From Pectinophora gossypiella (Eukaryota; Arthropoda; Insecta; Lepidoptera; Gelechiidae): a DNA stretch of 64,000 nt. A model generated the notes under the pieces. It searched no databases, was not told where the DNA came from, and saw only the letters and a list, made by a program, of their open reading frames with translations. Below are positions 31,896-39,630 of the stretch, one piece after another. The stretch's first letter is position 1. Each line of letters opens with the position of its first letter. The DNA is taken from NCBI RefSeq assembly GCF_024362695.1, contig NC_065428.1:10358895-10422894 (forward strand), in the 5' to 3' direction. The position numbers and the translations under genes were made by a program.

Positions 31896-32030
31896 CAGTC
31901 ATAAACAATATCATGTACCCACTTTAGAACCCTGTCGCAATATCATATTTGACATTTAATGAGCTTTGCGGTTTAATTTGTTAAATAAAGTCAATGTGAC
32001 ATGGTTTCAAAGTGTATACACCTATAAATG
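31896..32030 (+). mobile_element. MITE family F, right end decayed
   Basis: Starts TA-CAGTCATAAACAATATCATG and follows the F consensus through GTCAATGTGACATGG. The right terminal repeat is not recognisable. Confidence 0.65.
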
Positions 32031-32259
32031 TTATAGTGGTGCAAGAAACGTGTCCATCTCTGCCAACCCTGTTTAGATGGCGGCAACAGATTAATTTCAG
32101 CTGACCCTTAACATGCACACGTTAAATACAACTGCGGTTAATGCTAGAATGTCCGGTTAGTTTAACTACTAGGTTACTGGGTAATGTAAATTTTTAAATG
32201 TTACTGGAGATATTAAAAATAATTTCCAGTAAGAAAAAACATAGACCCAAATTATACTG

Positions 32260-32329
32260 TATTCATGTGTTATGTCTGATTGTTTAAATGTAGTTCTGTG
32301 CAATAAAGTATATTTGATTTGATTTGATA
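32260..32329 (+). repeat. LINE 3' end, family H
   Basis: TGTTATGTCTGATTGTTTAA, AGTTCTGTGCAATAAAGTAT and (TTGAT)n. Near-identical to 13100-13186. Confidence 0.65.
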
Positions 32330-32334
32330 TACCG

Positions 32335-32440
32335 CACTCATATACTCACGGCTATTTCCCACAGGGGTAAGCAGAGACTATGGAATTCCATTTACTTGTA
32401 TCCTGACAAACTTCTCTTGCTTCCTCCACAATCATCAATC
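32335..32440 (-). repeat. LINE 3' end, family M
   Basis: The minus strand shows GAAGCAAGAGAAGTTTGTCA, AAATGGAATTCCATAGTCTC, TGCTTACCCCTGTGGGAAAT and AGCCGTGAGTATATG. Confidence 0.6.
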
Positions 32441-32544
32441 GTTTCAAAGCGCATTCAGAGCACATAGTACTAAATCTTCAACGTGGGCGTTCACCTGCTT
32501 ATCATCCCAGGCATGTCGTTAAAACCATCATCGTATCTCCAGCT

Positions 32545-32755
32545 TTATCTCGTCTTTACAGGGTCCGCTTACCTAACCTGAAGATTTGACAGGTCCGGAT
32601 TTTTAAAGAAGCGACTGCCTGTCTGACCATTCAACCCGCGAAGGGAAAACCAGCCCAATACAAGTTAGGTCACATACCTCCGAAACGCATTTATCGGGAA
32701 TGTCGTTAAAACCGACAGAGGGATTTTATCTTTTCTCACATGATAACAAGAAGAA
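32545..32755 (-). mobile_element. SINE family D fragment joined to family L fragment
   Basis: The minus strand shows D blocks CCTAACTTGTATTGGGCTGG, GGACCTGTCAAATCTTCAGG and AGCGGACCCTGTAAAGACGA. From 32698 the plus strand continues as family L (AATGTCGTTAAAACCGACAG). Confidence 0.65.
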
Positions 32756-33006
32756 GAAAATTTCGTATCAAATCAAAGTCCCTTATTACCTCCGAGCACA
32801 TTTAAAGGTCTGAATCTACGCCTAACAAGTAGACTCACTTGTTCAAACTTATAACTTATCGTGGAATGTTTGCGAATTTTATAACTTGTTAGTGCCAACC
32901 AGTTTCTGTTCTACAACTCCTTTAAATATTCTCCAAACAAGAATTCAAATGATAAAAAAATGCATTTATATTTTTTGCCGTCAATAATACTTCAATTGCC
33001 CTTGTA

Positions 33007-33036
33007 CGAGGGGAGGTCAAAAAGTTCGCGGAATGA
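33007..33036 (+). repeat. mariner left terminal inverted repeat
   Basis: 30 bp, identical to the reverse complement of 34272-34301. Likely transposase binding and cleavage site. Confidence 0.95.
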
Positions 33037-33185
33037 AGGGGTTGGAGGGGGTTGGTTTGCTCGTACAGGTAGCCGCTAGTTGCACACCTCATTAACAGTA
33101 TATGTACCAAGTTTGAAGCAAATCGGGTCATTAACGTTTGAACTATCGACCAGCAAACAAGTGAATCGGGAAGAACTCAGCGAAT

Positions 33186-34241
33186 ATGGAGAAAATTGAA
33201 CACCGCGCCGTCATTAAGTTCCTCACCAAGCAAGGAAAATCCGCTCAGACGATTTTTCAAGAGCTGTTAGCAGTTTACGCGGACTCTGCCCCTGGTAAAA
33301 CCATGGTTTACAAGTGGCATAGTCTTTTCAAGCAAGGAAGAGAGTCGATTGAAGATGACCCCCGCTCCGGACGGCCCATTGAGGCCACCACACCGGAAAT
33401 CATCGAAAAAGTAGAGAAACTTGTATTAGAAGATACCCGCTTGAAGAAGAAGCAGCTTGCAGCAATGGTCGGTGTATCCGAAACAAGTATTTTAAATATC
33501 CTACATCAACATCTTGGGATGACTAAGGTCAGCGCAAGATGGGTTCCAAGAATGCTCACGCCACTTCAAAAAAGCGAGCGTGTCGAGTGTTCTCGCCAGT
33601 TTTTAGAGCTCTGTGGAGAGAATAAGGAAGAAGTTATGGCCCGGATTGTTACTGGAGATGAAACCTGGGTTCACCACTATGAACCTGAGTCGAAGCAAGA
33701 GTCGATGCAGTGGCATAAAAAAGGCACACCTCCTCCAAAGAAGTTTAAGGTGTCACAATCGGCCGGAAAGATCATGGCCACTATTTTTTGGGATACAGAA
33801 GGTATTTTGCTGATTGATTATAAAGATCGTGGTGTGACTATAACGGGACATTACTACGCTTCTTTACTGGATAGATTGAAAGAGGCTATCAAGGAAAAAA
33901 GAAGAGGAAAGCTGTCAAGAGGTGTGCTCCTTTTGCACGACAACGCACCCGTCCACACGTGCCATGTTGCGACGGCTGCCATTCACCGATGCGGGTTGGA
34001 AAAATTAAACCACCCGCCTTACAGTCCAGACTTGGCCCCCAGCGATTATTATTTGTTCCCAAAAATGAAAAAGGAACTGCGTGGACGAAAATTTGGCGAT
34101 GATGAAGAAGTCAAGTCTGCAATTTCGGCCTATTTTGACAGCAAAGAGAAATCTTTTTTTTATGATGGAATAAACAAATTATTTGATAGATCCGGAAAAT
34201 GTGTTAAGGTTAAGGGAGAATATATTGAAAAGGAAAAATAG
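33186..34241 (+). CDS. mariner transposase (DD34D), intact
   Basis: 351 codons, close to the roughly 345 of known mariner transposases. It would act in the nucleus, binding its own TIRs and cutting and pasting the element into TA sites. Residues 1-110 form the paired-type helix-turn-helix region (with SGRPIEATTPE near 61-71). WVPRMLTPLQKSERV (about 118-132) corresponds to the family WVPHEL linker motif, here with HE replaced by RM. Catalytic aspartates are visible as TGDETW (D158), LLHDNAPVH (D252) and SPDLAPSDYYLF (D287). The last two are separated by 34 residues, the mariner signature. The start ATG lies 179 bp inside the left TIR end, and no upstream in-frame alternative is needed. It has no stop or frameshift. 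The subfamily cannot be assigned by eye, and activity is inferred, not shown. Confidence 0.95.
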   Translation: MEKIEHRAVIKFLTKQGKSAQTIFQELLAVYADSAPGKTMVYKWHSLFKQGRESIEDDPRSGRPIEATTPEIIEKVEKLVLEDTRLKKKQLAAMVGVSETSILNILHQHLGMTKVSARWVPRMLTPLQKSERVECSRQFLELCGENKEEVMARIVTGDETWVHHYEPESKQESMQWHKKGTPPPKKFKVSQSAGKIMATIFWDTEGILLIDYKDRGVTITGHYYASLLDRLKEAIKEKRRGKLSRGVLLLHDNAPVHTCHVATAAIHRCGLEKLNHPPYSPDLAPSDYYLFPKMKKELRGRKFGDDEEVKSAISAYFDSKEKSFFYDGINKLFDRSGKCVKVKGEYIEKEK

Positions 34242-34271
34242 TTTCGTGTTTAATTTCGACCCCCTTCCCCC

Positions 34272-34301
34272 TCATTCCGCGAACTTTTTGACCTCCCCTC
34301 G
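34272..34301 (-). repeat. mariner right terminal inverted repeat
   Basis: Exact inverted copy of the left TIR, next to TA at 34302-34303. Confidence 0.95.
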
Positions 34302-34303
34302 TA

Positions 34304-34450
34304 GCCCAGTGGTTGAGCAATGGACTCACGATCCGGCGGTTCCGGGTTCGAATCACAGTGGGAGCTTAATAATCGGGAGCCCCTATTGGTAATCTAGTTT
34401 GGTTATGAGATTGCTAGCTGATCACCCGATTGTCCGAAAGATTTACACGT
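34304..34450 (+). mobile_element. SINE family B, 5' part, abutting the mariner
   Basis: GCCCAGTGGTTGAGCAATGG and GGTTCCGGGTTCGAATCACA (A and B boxes) are followed by a decayed linker. It begins immediately at the mariner TA, and no SINE start lies on the other side of the mariner. Truncation may predate or accompany the transposon insertion. Confidence 0.65.
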
Positions 34451-34678
34451 TAAACAGTCGGTTTTGGCTACTGTCTACTTAAGTAAGCTGTTCAACCCGA
34501 ACTTGTATCCGAACTCTAAATATGATAGGTACCTATGTGGTAGGGATAAAAAAAATAAACGACTTCCTGTTCAACTAAATAAAAATAATGGTGGTTTTAT
34601 TTTAGCTCTATAATTATATCTTCGTGCTAAACATAAGCACATAGTCGTTACCTAAACTCAGTTCTTTAGTCCCCAGTC

Positions 34679-34971
34679 TTCTTATCGTATGGGTTGTGAG
34701 GTGGAATACCAACCTCATCAAACCCTGGTGTCAGGGTTATTATTGCGCCGCCAAAGGCCCATATCGTGGCTCATGTAACGACTACTTACAACAGTAAGTA
34801 GTAACCGGGACCAACGGCACAACGTGTCTTCCGAAGCACGGATCATCTTACTTTTTGGACAATCAGGTGATCAGCCTGTAATGTCCTAACCGAACTAGGG
34901 ATCACAAAGTGATTTTTGTGATATGTCTCCACCGGGATTCGAACCTGGGACCTCCTGGGCCACCGAGGCCG
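34679..34971 (-). mobile_element. SINE family B, full length
   Basis: On the minus strand a shortened head (GGCCTCGGTGGCCCAGGAGG), B box GGTTCGAATCCCGG, linker, core CCGTGCTTCGGAAGACACGT and the tail to CGATAAGAAG. An exact 12-bp duplication TTAGTCCCCAGT (34667-34678, 34972-34983) flanks it. Confidence 0.85.
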
Positions 34972-34983
34972 TTAGTCCCCAGT

Positions 34984-35259
34984 GAGGTGCGCAGCGCGAT
35001 AACCCAGAAGACAACTTGTATTTGTAATTATTTCGAGCGTACAATAATTACCAAATGAAATATCCATTTCTTCTCGTCCCAATTTTAAGGCACTTTATAT
35101 TTCCAGAGGCCCCATCTAAACGCAGCCTTAACCTCAACATCCAATTTGGATAAAAGCTTCCCCAATGCTCTCCAATTGTTATTTGAAACGCCTTTTGGAT
35201 GTCTACCAGGGATTGCAATAACATTTTCATATTCAAATTGTTATATTTTGCTTCTGGGC
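34984..35259. other. no gene recognised
   Basis: A 79-codon minus frame (35048-35287) has no recognisable motif. Confidence 0.4.
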
Positions 35260-35412
35260 TGGGACCGAATAAAAAAACATGGAACACGATGAACTGCTTA
35301 TCTTGTTGCCCGACAAGATGAACTGCTTATCTTGTCGTAAAAACCGACAGAGAGATTGTCTATTATGTTGTATGAGCAAATCGTCAATCAATCAATAATT
35401 ATTTATTGCACA
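35260..35412 (+). repeat. family L fragment and inverted LINE tail
   Basis: ATAAAAAAACATGGAACACG, GAACTGCTTATCTTG and AAACCGACAGAGAGATTGTC match L. TCAATCAATCAATAATTATT-TATTGCAC (35385-35412) is the inverted tail of another LINE. Confidence 0.5.
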
Positions 35413-35467
35413 AAAACATAAACTCTGGACAACCAACACATAAACAAGCGGCAAAGAAAGAGGGTAG

Positions 35468-35640
35468 ACAGATATGTCTGCCCGTAGAAAATTATGGATC
35501 TACCTAGTCCACTCCAATCTCATCAGTCATCCCGTGATCATGGCACTTGCAACAGTGTCGAAATATCGGGAGTCTCATACGAGTATCCCTACTTTAAACG
35601 CGGTAAGAACCCGTTATTTTGTGTTTTAATTATAAACTCT
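35468..35640 (+). repeat. family K, right half only
   Basis: It matches 60885-61045: TATGTCTGCCCGTAGAAAAT, CATGGCACTTGCAACAGTGT, CGAAATATCGGGAGTCTCAT and TTTAAACGCGGTAAGAACCC. The left inverted arm found at 60795 is missing. The open frame 35494-35730 is part of this repeat. Confidence 0.75.
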
Positions 35641-35836
35641 GGACATTTGCAGACGAATAAAATAAGCACAATAGGCGGCCTTACACAGCTTACTACAAAC
35701 TACTGGATCGTAGTAAATAGAATTTGCTAGTCTCTGTCTACCCCAATGGAAGATAGGCGTGATTTTATGTATGTATATTCTAAGAGTTATTAAGCTTCTG
35801 AACCTAGATTTCCAAACGCAATTGTTAAGTAATGGT

Positions 35837-36136
35837 TCGTCTTCTTCTCTCGTGTGGGTTGTGAGGTGGATTACCAACCCCATCAACCCTGGTGACAGGG
35901 TTACTATTGAGCCGCCAAAGGCTCCAGACATGACTCATGTAACGACTACTTACGTCAGTAAGTAGTAACCGGGACGAACGGCTTGACGTGCCATCTTACT
36001 TTCAGACAATGTAATGTCCTACTTAATCAAACTAGGGATCACAAAGTAATTTTTGTGGTATTTCTTCACCGGCATTCGAACCCGGGACTTTCGGATCGCG
36101 AGCCTTACGCTCAATCCCTGAACCACGGAGGCCGTT
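35837..36136 (-). mobile_element. SINE family B, core partly deleted
   Basis: Head with GGTTCAGGGATTGAGCGTAA (minus) and B box GGTTCGAATGCCGG, shortened core, TTACTACTTACTGACGTAAG and the tail to CACACGAGAGAAGAAG. A possible ATGGT duplication flanks it. Confidence 0.8.
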
Positions 36137-36624
36137 ATGGTCTGTTTTAAAGGTACATTCGGTCTTATGGCTTAACGTCTGTCAGTTGCAGTATACCCAG
36201 TATAAACCTCGTATGTCCCAGGATACCAGCTAAACCACTGAATGGGCATTCAAACTCTACAGTTAACTAAATCGAAGTGCATTTTACGATGAAATAACGT
36301 GACTTTTACGAGTCCAGAGCGAATATCTTAGTCGGCAGGATCTAAGTTTATAACCCAATTGGCCTGGTTATATCAATTTTATACGACTTTCCGTATAAAA
36401 TACGAAAATTTTGATATACTTTTAAGTAATTAAAAATGTTTAGTATTGTTAACTGCCATAAATGTCAATTTCTTTAAATTACTTTCACGATATATATTTA
36501 ACGATAAGCAGAAATTCTATAAAATGCATTCGTTTTATAGAATTTCTTTCGTTGTACGCAGTCCAGCAGAGCAGTTGAATATACGTTTCCCACCAGTAAG
36601 CAGAGACTATGGAATTCCACAGGT
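36137..36624. other. no gene recognised
   Basis: AT-rich. Near 36515-36545 TTCTATAAAATGCATTCG and TTTTATAGAATTTC form an imperfect hairpin. CCACCAGTAAGCAGAGACTA at 36591 is an inverted family M trace. Confidence 0.4.
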
Positions 36625-36735
36625 AAGCGCTGAATGAGGGGAATCGTCGTCCACGCCGCCGCGCCGGCGAGGTCGGTATCGGGGTCCTGAAGTGTTGTCG
36701 CGAGCTGATTGCCCGCCTCTGTGATTGGCCGCCAA
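36625..36735 (-). mobile_element. poly(A) repeat family E, 5' fragment
   Basis: GAATGAGGGGAATCGTCGTC, GAGGTCGGTATCGGGGTCCT and TGTCGCGAGCTGATTGCCCG correspond to the E end farthest from the poly(A). Confidence 0.65.
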
Positions 36736-36768
36736 TAGAATTTAAGTTAAACAATTTTCATAAAAAAT

Positions 36769-36830
36769 AACTTACTAGCCACAGAAGATTATTCCAGTTC
36801 ATCACATACCTGAAAACAAAAAATATTTTG
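36769..36830 (-). other. second candidate recursive splice site
   Basis: On the minus strand TTTTTTGTTTTCAG joins GTATGT directly (junction between 36810 and 36809). GTAAGT follows 34 nt later (36770-36775). The 20 bases from the T6 tract through GTATGT are identical to those at 4264. Either this is a ratchet point of a long intron, a microexon, or a shared repeat fragment; no similarity extends beyond the junction words. Confidence 0.35.
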
Positions 36831-37144
36831 TATTACATCAAAAGTTAAATTAATTAATTTAAAATTAAAAAAGTTAGTAAACAGAAAAGGCGGGAACGGA
36901 AGTGAGAATTATGCAGTGCGTAACAAAAGAAGGTTGGGGAAAGAATCACGATGAAAATGTCACTCAATTACAGTGTCTTCTTAAAACTGTACATCTGGTT
37001 ACTTCTTCAGGGATACAGGTATGGTGCTATGTTCTGTCTAGGTAAGCATGTCCCAACCTCGACCACATCGTCACTTACTATTCGAAGAGATTGTGGTAAA
37101 ATGCGTGCCTGATGTAATTTTGTTGTTTCCCACCAATACGAAAC
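36831..37144. other. no gene recognised
   Basis: Unique-looking AT-rich sequence. A family N-like end (TTCAGGGATACAGGTATGGT) lies near 37007. Confidence 0.4.
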
Positions 37145-37260
37145 AAATCAAATCAAATATAATTTATTGCACATACGAAACATTTTAAAACACACAGGAA
37201 AGATTACAGCACAATTGGCAGTCTTATTGTTCTACAGAAATTTCTTTCAGGCGACCAGAA
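37145..37260 (-). repeat. LINE 3' end, family H
   Basis: The minus strand ends GTGCAATAAATTATATTTGA and (TTTGA)n, after TTGTGCTGTAATCTTTCC. Confidence 0.6.
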
Positions 37261-37324
37261 CGACATGATACGATACGACGCAATACGTTAGTACGATATG
37301 ATATATCTTTTAATAAATTAACTA

Positions 37325-37690
37325 TACAATCATCATCACTAATTTAAAAGCCATGTTTTAATAAAGTAGCATTCTCCATGCTACTTTTTTACTTTAGGAA
37401 AAAATAGGGCAGTGGTTTCACTCTTGCCTTCCGCCCCGAAATACTCTGTTGGACGCATGTGAGATGGCGCCCAGAGTAGTCTATTTCAAAGCCATACTAG
37501 GACTCCTGTACTCCGCCTGTGAATACTACTGACGGTTATTGGTGCCCTCAGTCAGGTTCCAGGTTACAGTCCCTGTGACTTGCCCCTTCCATCCTGCATT
37601 GCCGTACCGATGGCTTCCTTCTCCGCCTCTGCAACCTGATACAAATCCCCTCTGCAATCGTCAAGGTCAGGTCATTGCCGGAATTAAAAC
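37325..37690 (+). repeat. dispersed repeat family J
   Basis: GTAGCATTCTCCATGCTACT, GGGCAGTGGTTTCACTCTTG, CCTTCCGCCCCGAAATACTC, AGTCTATTTCAAAGCC, AGTCAGGTTCCAGGTTACAG. Related copies lie at 42906-43360, 48050-48105 and 49613-49870. GTAGCATTCTCCATGCTAC is a 6-bp-stem hairpin. No RT motif was found; it could be a LINE 3' region. Confidence 0.7.
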
Positions 37691-38276
37691 AGGGCTCAAA
37701 ATAATTAAGACTTCAACAATATAACGTAACCTGTATCATAATAAAAATAAAACTTTTACTTCAATACCACAACCTTCCAACACCATAACGGACAAGTCTG
37801 ACAAAAAATATTTTCGTTATAAAAAAACTTAACTACCTGACAGAACATTTCCTACCCTAATGTAAGGTAACAGGAAGCATGGTTGGAAGGACGAAAAGTG
37901 AGGGTCTGTTAGACATTGTGTGGAGTATGTGGGGGAAATGGAACATACCGGTACATGTGGATTAGAGGGTTGGTGTAGAAAAAAAAAACGAATAAATAAA
38001 CTGTTAAAAGTAAACTGTTATTTCTATAAGCAATGCGTTAAAAAACCATCTTCGATAAACGACTTTTGTTAATTCATCTTCGTTATTTTCCTAGCATTTG
38101 ATTGTACCGTTTTCAAAAAATCAGTTTACCTAATCTGAAAATATTCACAAGTTCGGTTTTTTTTACAGAAGCCACTGTCAATTTGAATGAAAACCAGCAT
38201 TATTACGATTTTTTTTTTCAATAAATTAGGTAAGTGCCTATGAAAAATAATTTAAAGAAGCAGAATTATGGATTGA
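37691..38276. other. no gene recognised
   Basis: AT-rich. A plus-strand T-rich tract with ATTAG joined to GTAAGT (about 38205-38234) loosely resembles a splice junction, but the tract is distant from the AG. Confidence 0.4.
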
Positions 38277-38352
38277 ATTATATTATCAGTCTCGCGTCAC
38301 CCGCGCATACGGTCGTACGTGTAGGCAGCTCGAGCTAAGTTGATTTGTAAAC

Positions 38353-39615
38353 ATGTCAAAGGTAGTGAAATGTTGTAATTGTAACATTGTTATAAATGAA
38401 GTGCTTGCATTTATTAGTAACAAAATCGATGTGATGGACGAGGTCAGCCTCAGCCGTATATGTGTGAGTGCATTCGAGGAAGATGTTATAGTGACGGCAA
38501 AAAACCTACTGTTTGAGTCCATCTCAACGGCAGGCCGCAAGAAGACAAGGAGGAGACAAGGAAAAACGTTGCGAGACATCGATGATATTATTTGTCTTAT
38601 GAAAGAAACCGACCCTGAAGAGATGCCTATTTTTGTAGCGAGGGAGTTGCAAAAACTGCCTCCAGTTTTGTTTGATCATGTAGATGTCACCAGAATACTA
38701 AAAGATCTAGTAAAAATGCGTGCAGATATAGACCGGTTTTATGAAGATTTTGCCACGGTTAAACAGCTTGAACAAGTGAACTCTGACCTTGAAAACCTAA
38801 AGAAAGCGTCAATTATTAACAATTTTAACCCACAAGTGAATACAAAGCGAAGTGCTTTTATGCTAAATAGTTTTGAATATGATAGTGGACCAATGGGAAT
38901 GTCCCCTATGCCAAATGAGAAGGAAACAACCCAGGATTCCTGTAAGCCATTGTCATCTGTGAATCGCTCTAAAAAAGGTACACCAACACAAGATCTAACG
39001 ACTCCGGCGAAGAATCGGCGCGTTGTACCCACAAAAGTAAACAATGACCAATCAGCTGATTCGTCGGTTCAAGTGCAAGCGCAATGCAAACTCACTACTA
39101 AACCGATGACTCACACGGCGCAGGCGCAGGCGCAGGTGCGAGCGATACACACGGCTGGGGCAACCGTCACGCACAGCGCAGCGAAAAATAAAGCGTATTC
39201 TGTAGTTGCTCGGGAAGGTGGCGCTTGGAAACCTGAGAAACAAAGTGATGAGTGGACTCTTGTCCAAAGAAGGAAGTTGAGGAACCGTTTTATCGGGAAT
39301 AGAGGAAAGGCGATAATTGAGCCGGACATCAATTTCAAGGCGTCAGATATTAAGATTCCCCTTTATATTTATAATGTGTCGAAGGATTCGACAGTGTGTG
39401 ACATCGAAACCTACATTAACAAGAAAACGGATACATCTATACCTGTTGACATAACGAGTATGAGAACTATGAAAGACTATGCTGCGTTTAAAATCTATGT
39501 CCCCAAACATAAATTGGATGTATTTATGAATGACGGATTTTGGCCAGAAGGAGTATCATTTAGACGCTTTATTGAATTTAAAAAGCAAAAAAATGATGAT
39601 TTTGTGGATAAATAA
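38353..39615 (+). CDS. LINE ORF1 protein
   Basis: 420 codons. ORF1 proteins of non-LTR elements bind the element RNA and accompany it to the nucleus. Visible features: a cysteine-rich start (C7, C8, C10); a predicted helical, acidic N-terminal half; a basic run GRKKTRRRQG at 61-70; a likely coiled coil around 125-152 (FYEDFATVKQLEQVNSDLEN). Next comes a low-complexity linker rich in Gln, Ala, Thr and Ser (about 215-285), and then a compact C-terminal domain (about 330-410) with alternating hydrophobic strands. That last domain could be RRM-like, an inference. There is no CCHC zinc-knuckle array of the Jockey gag type. The start ATG is 66 nt from the proposed element start, and the stop is 15 nt before ORF2. 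The frame is uninterrupted over more than 1.2 kb, which implies recent origin. Confidence 0.85.
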   Translation: MSKVVKCCNCNIVINEVLAFISNKIDVMDEVSLSRICVSAFEEDVIVTAKNLLFESISTAGRKKTRRRQGKTLRDIDDIICLMKETDPEEMPIFVARELQKLPPVLFDHVDVTRILKDLVKMRADIDRFYEDFATVKQLEQVNSDLENLKKASIINNFNPQVNTKRSAFMLNSFEYDSGPMGMSPMPNEKETTQDSCKPLSSVNRSKKGTPTQDLTTPAKNRRVVPTKVNNDQSADSSVQVQAQCKLTTKPMTHTAQAQAQVRAIHTAGATVTHSAAKNKAYSVVAREGGAWKPEKQSDEWTLVQRRKLRNRFIGNRGKAIIEPDINFKASDIKIPLYIYNVSKDSTVCDIETYINKKTDTSIPVDITSMRTMKDYAAFKIYVPKHKLDVFMNDGFWPEGVSFRRFIEFKKQKNDDFVDK

Positions 39616-39630
39616 AAAATATTTTAAATA

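Larger units (their letters stand above)
33007..34301 (+). mobile_element. complete mariner transposon
   Basis: 1295 bp between TA dinucleotides (33005-33006, 34302-34303). The terminal inverted repeats are identical over 30 bp: CGAGGGGAGGTCAAAAAGTT then CGCGGAATGA at the left, and the exact reverse complement at 34272-34301. The single open transposase frame fills most of the interior. Size, TA duplication, TIR length and DD34D transposase are all those of the mariner family. Perfect TIRs and an uninterrupted frame suggest recent insertion. The right flank is a SINE B head fragment. Confidence 0.95.

Noticed and set aside
38739..39338. Minus-strand open frames opposite LINE ORF1
   Set aside because: They are shadows of the plus-strand coding sequence; the plus frame carries the length and composition expected of ORF1.
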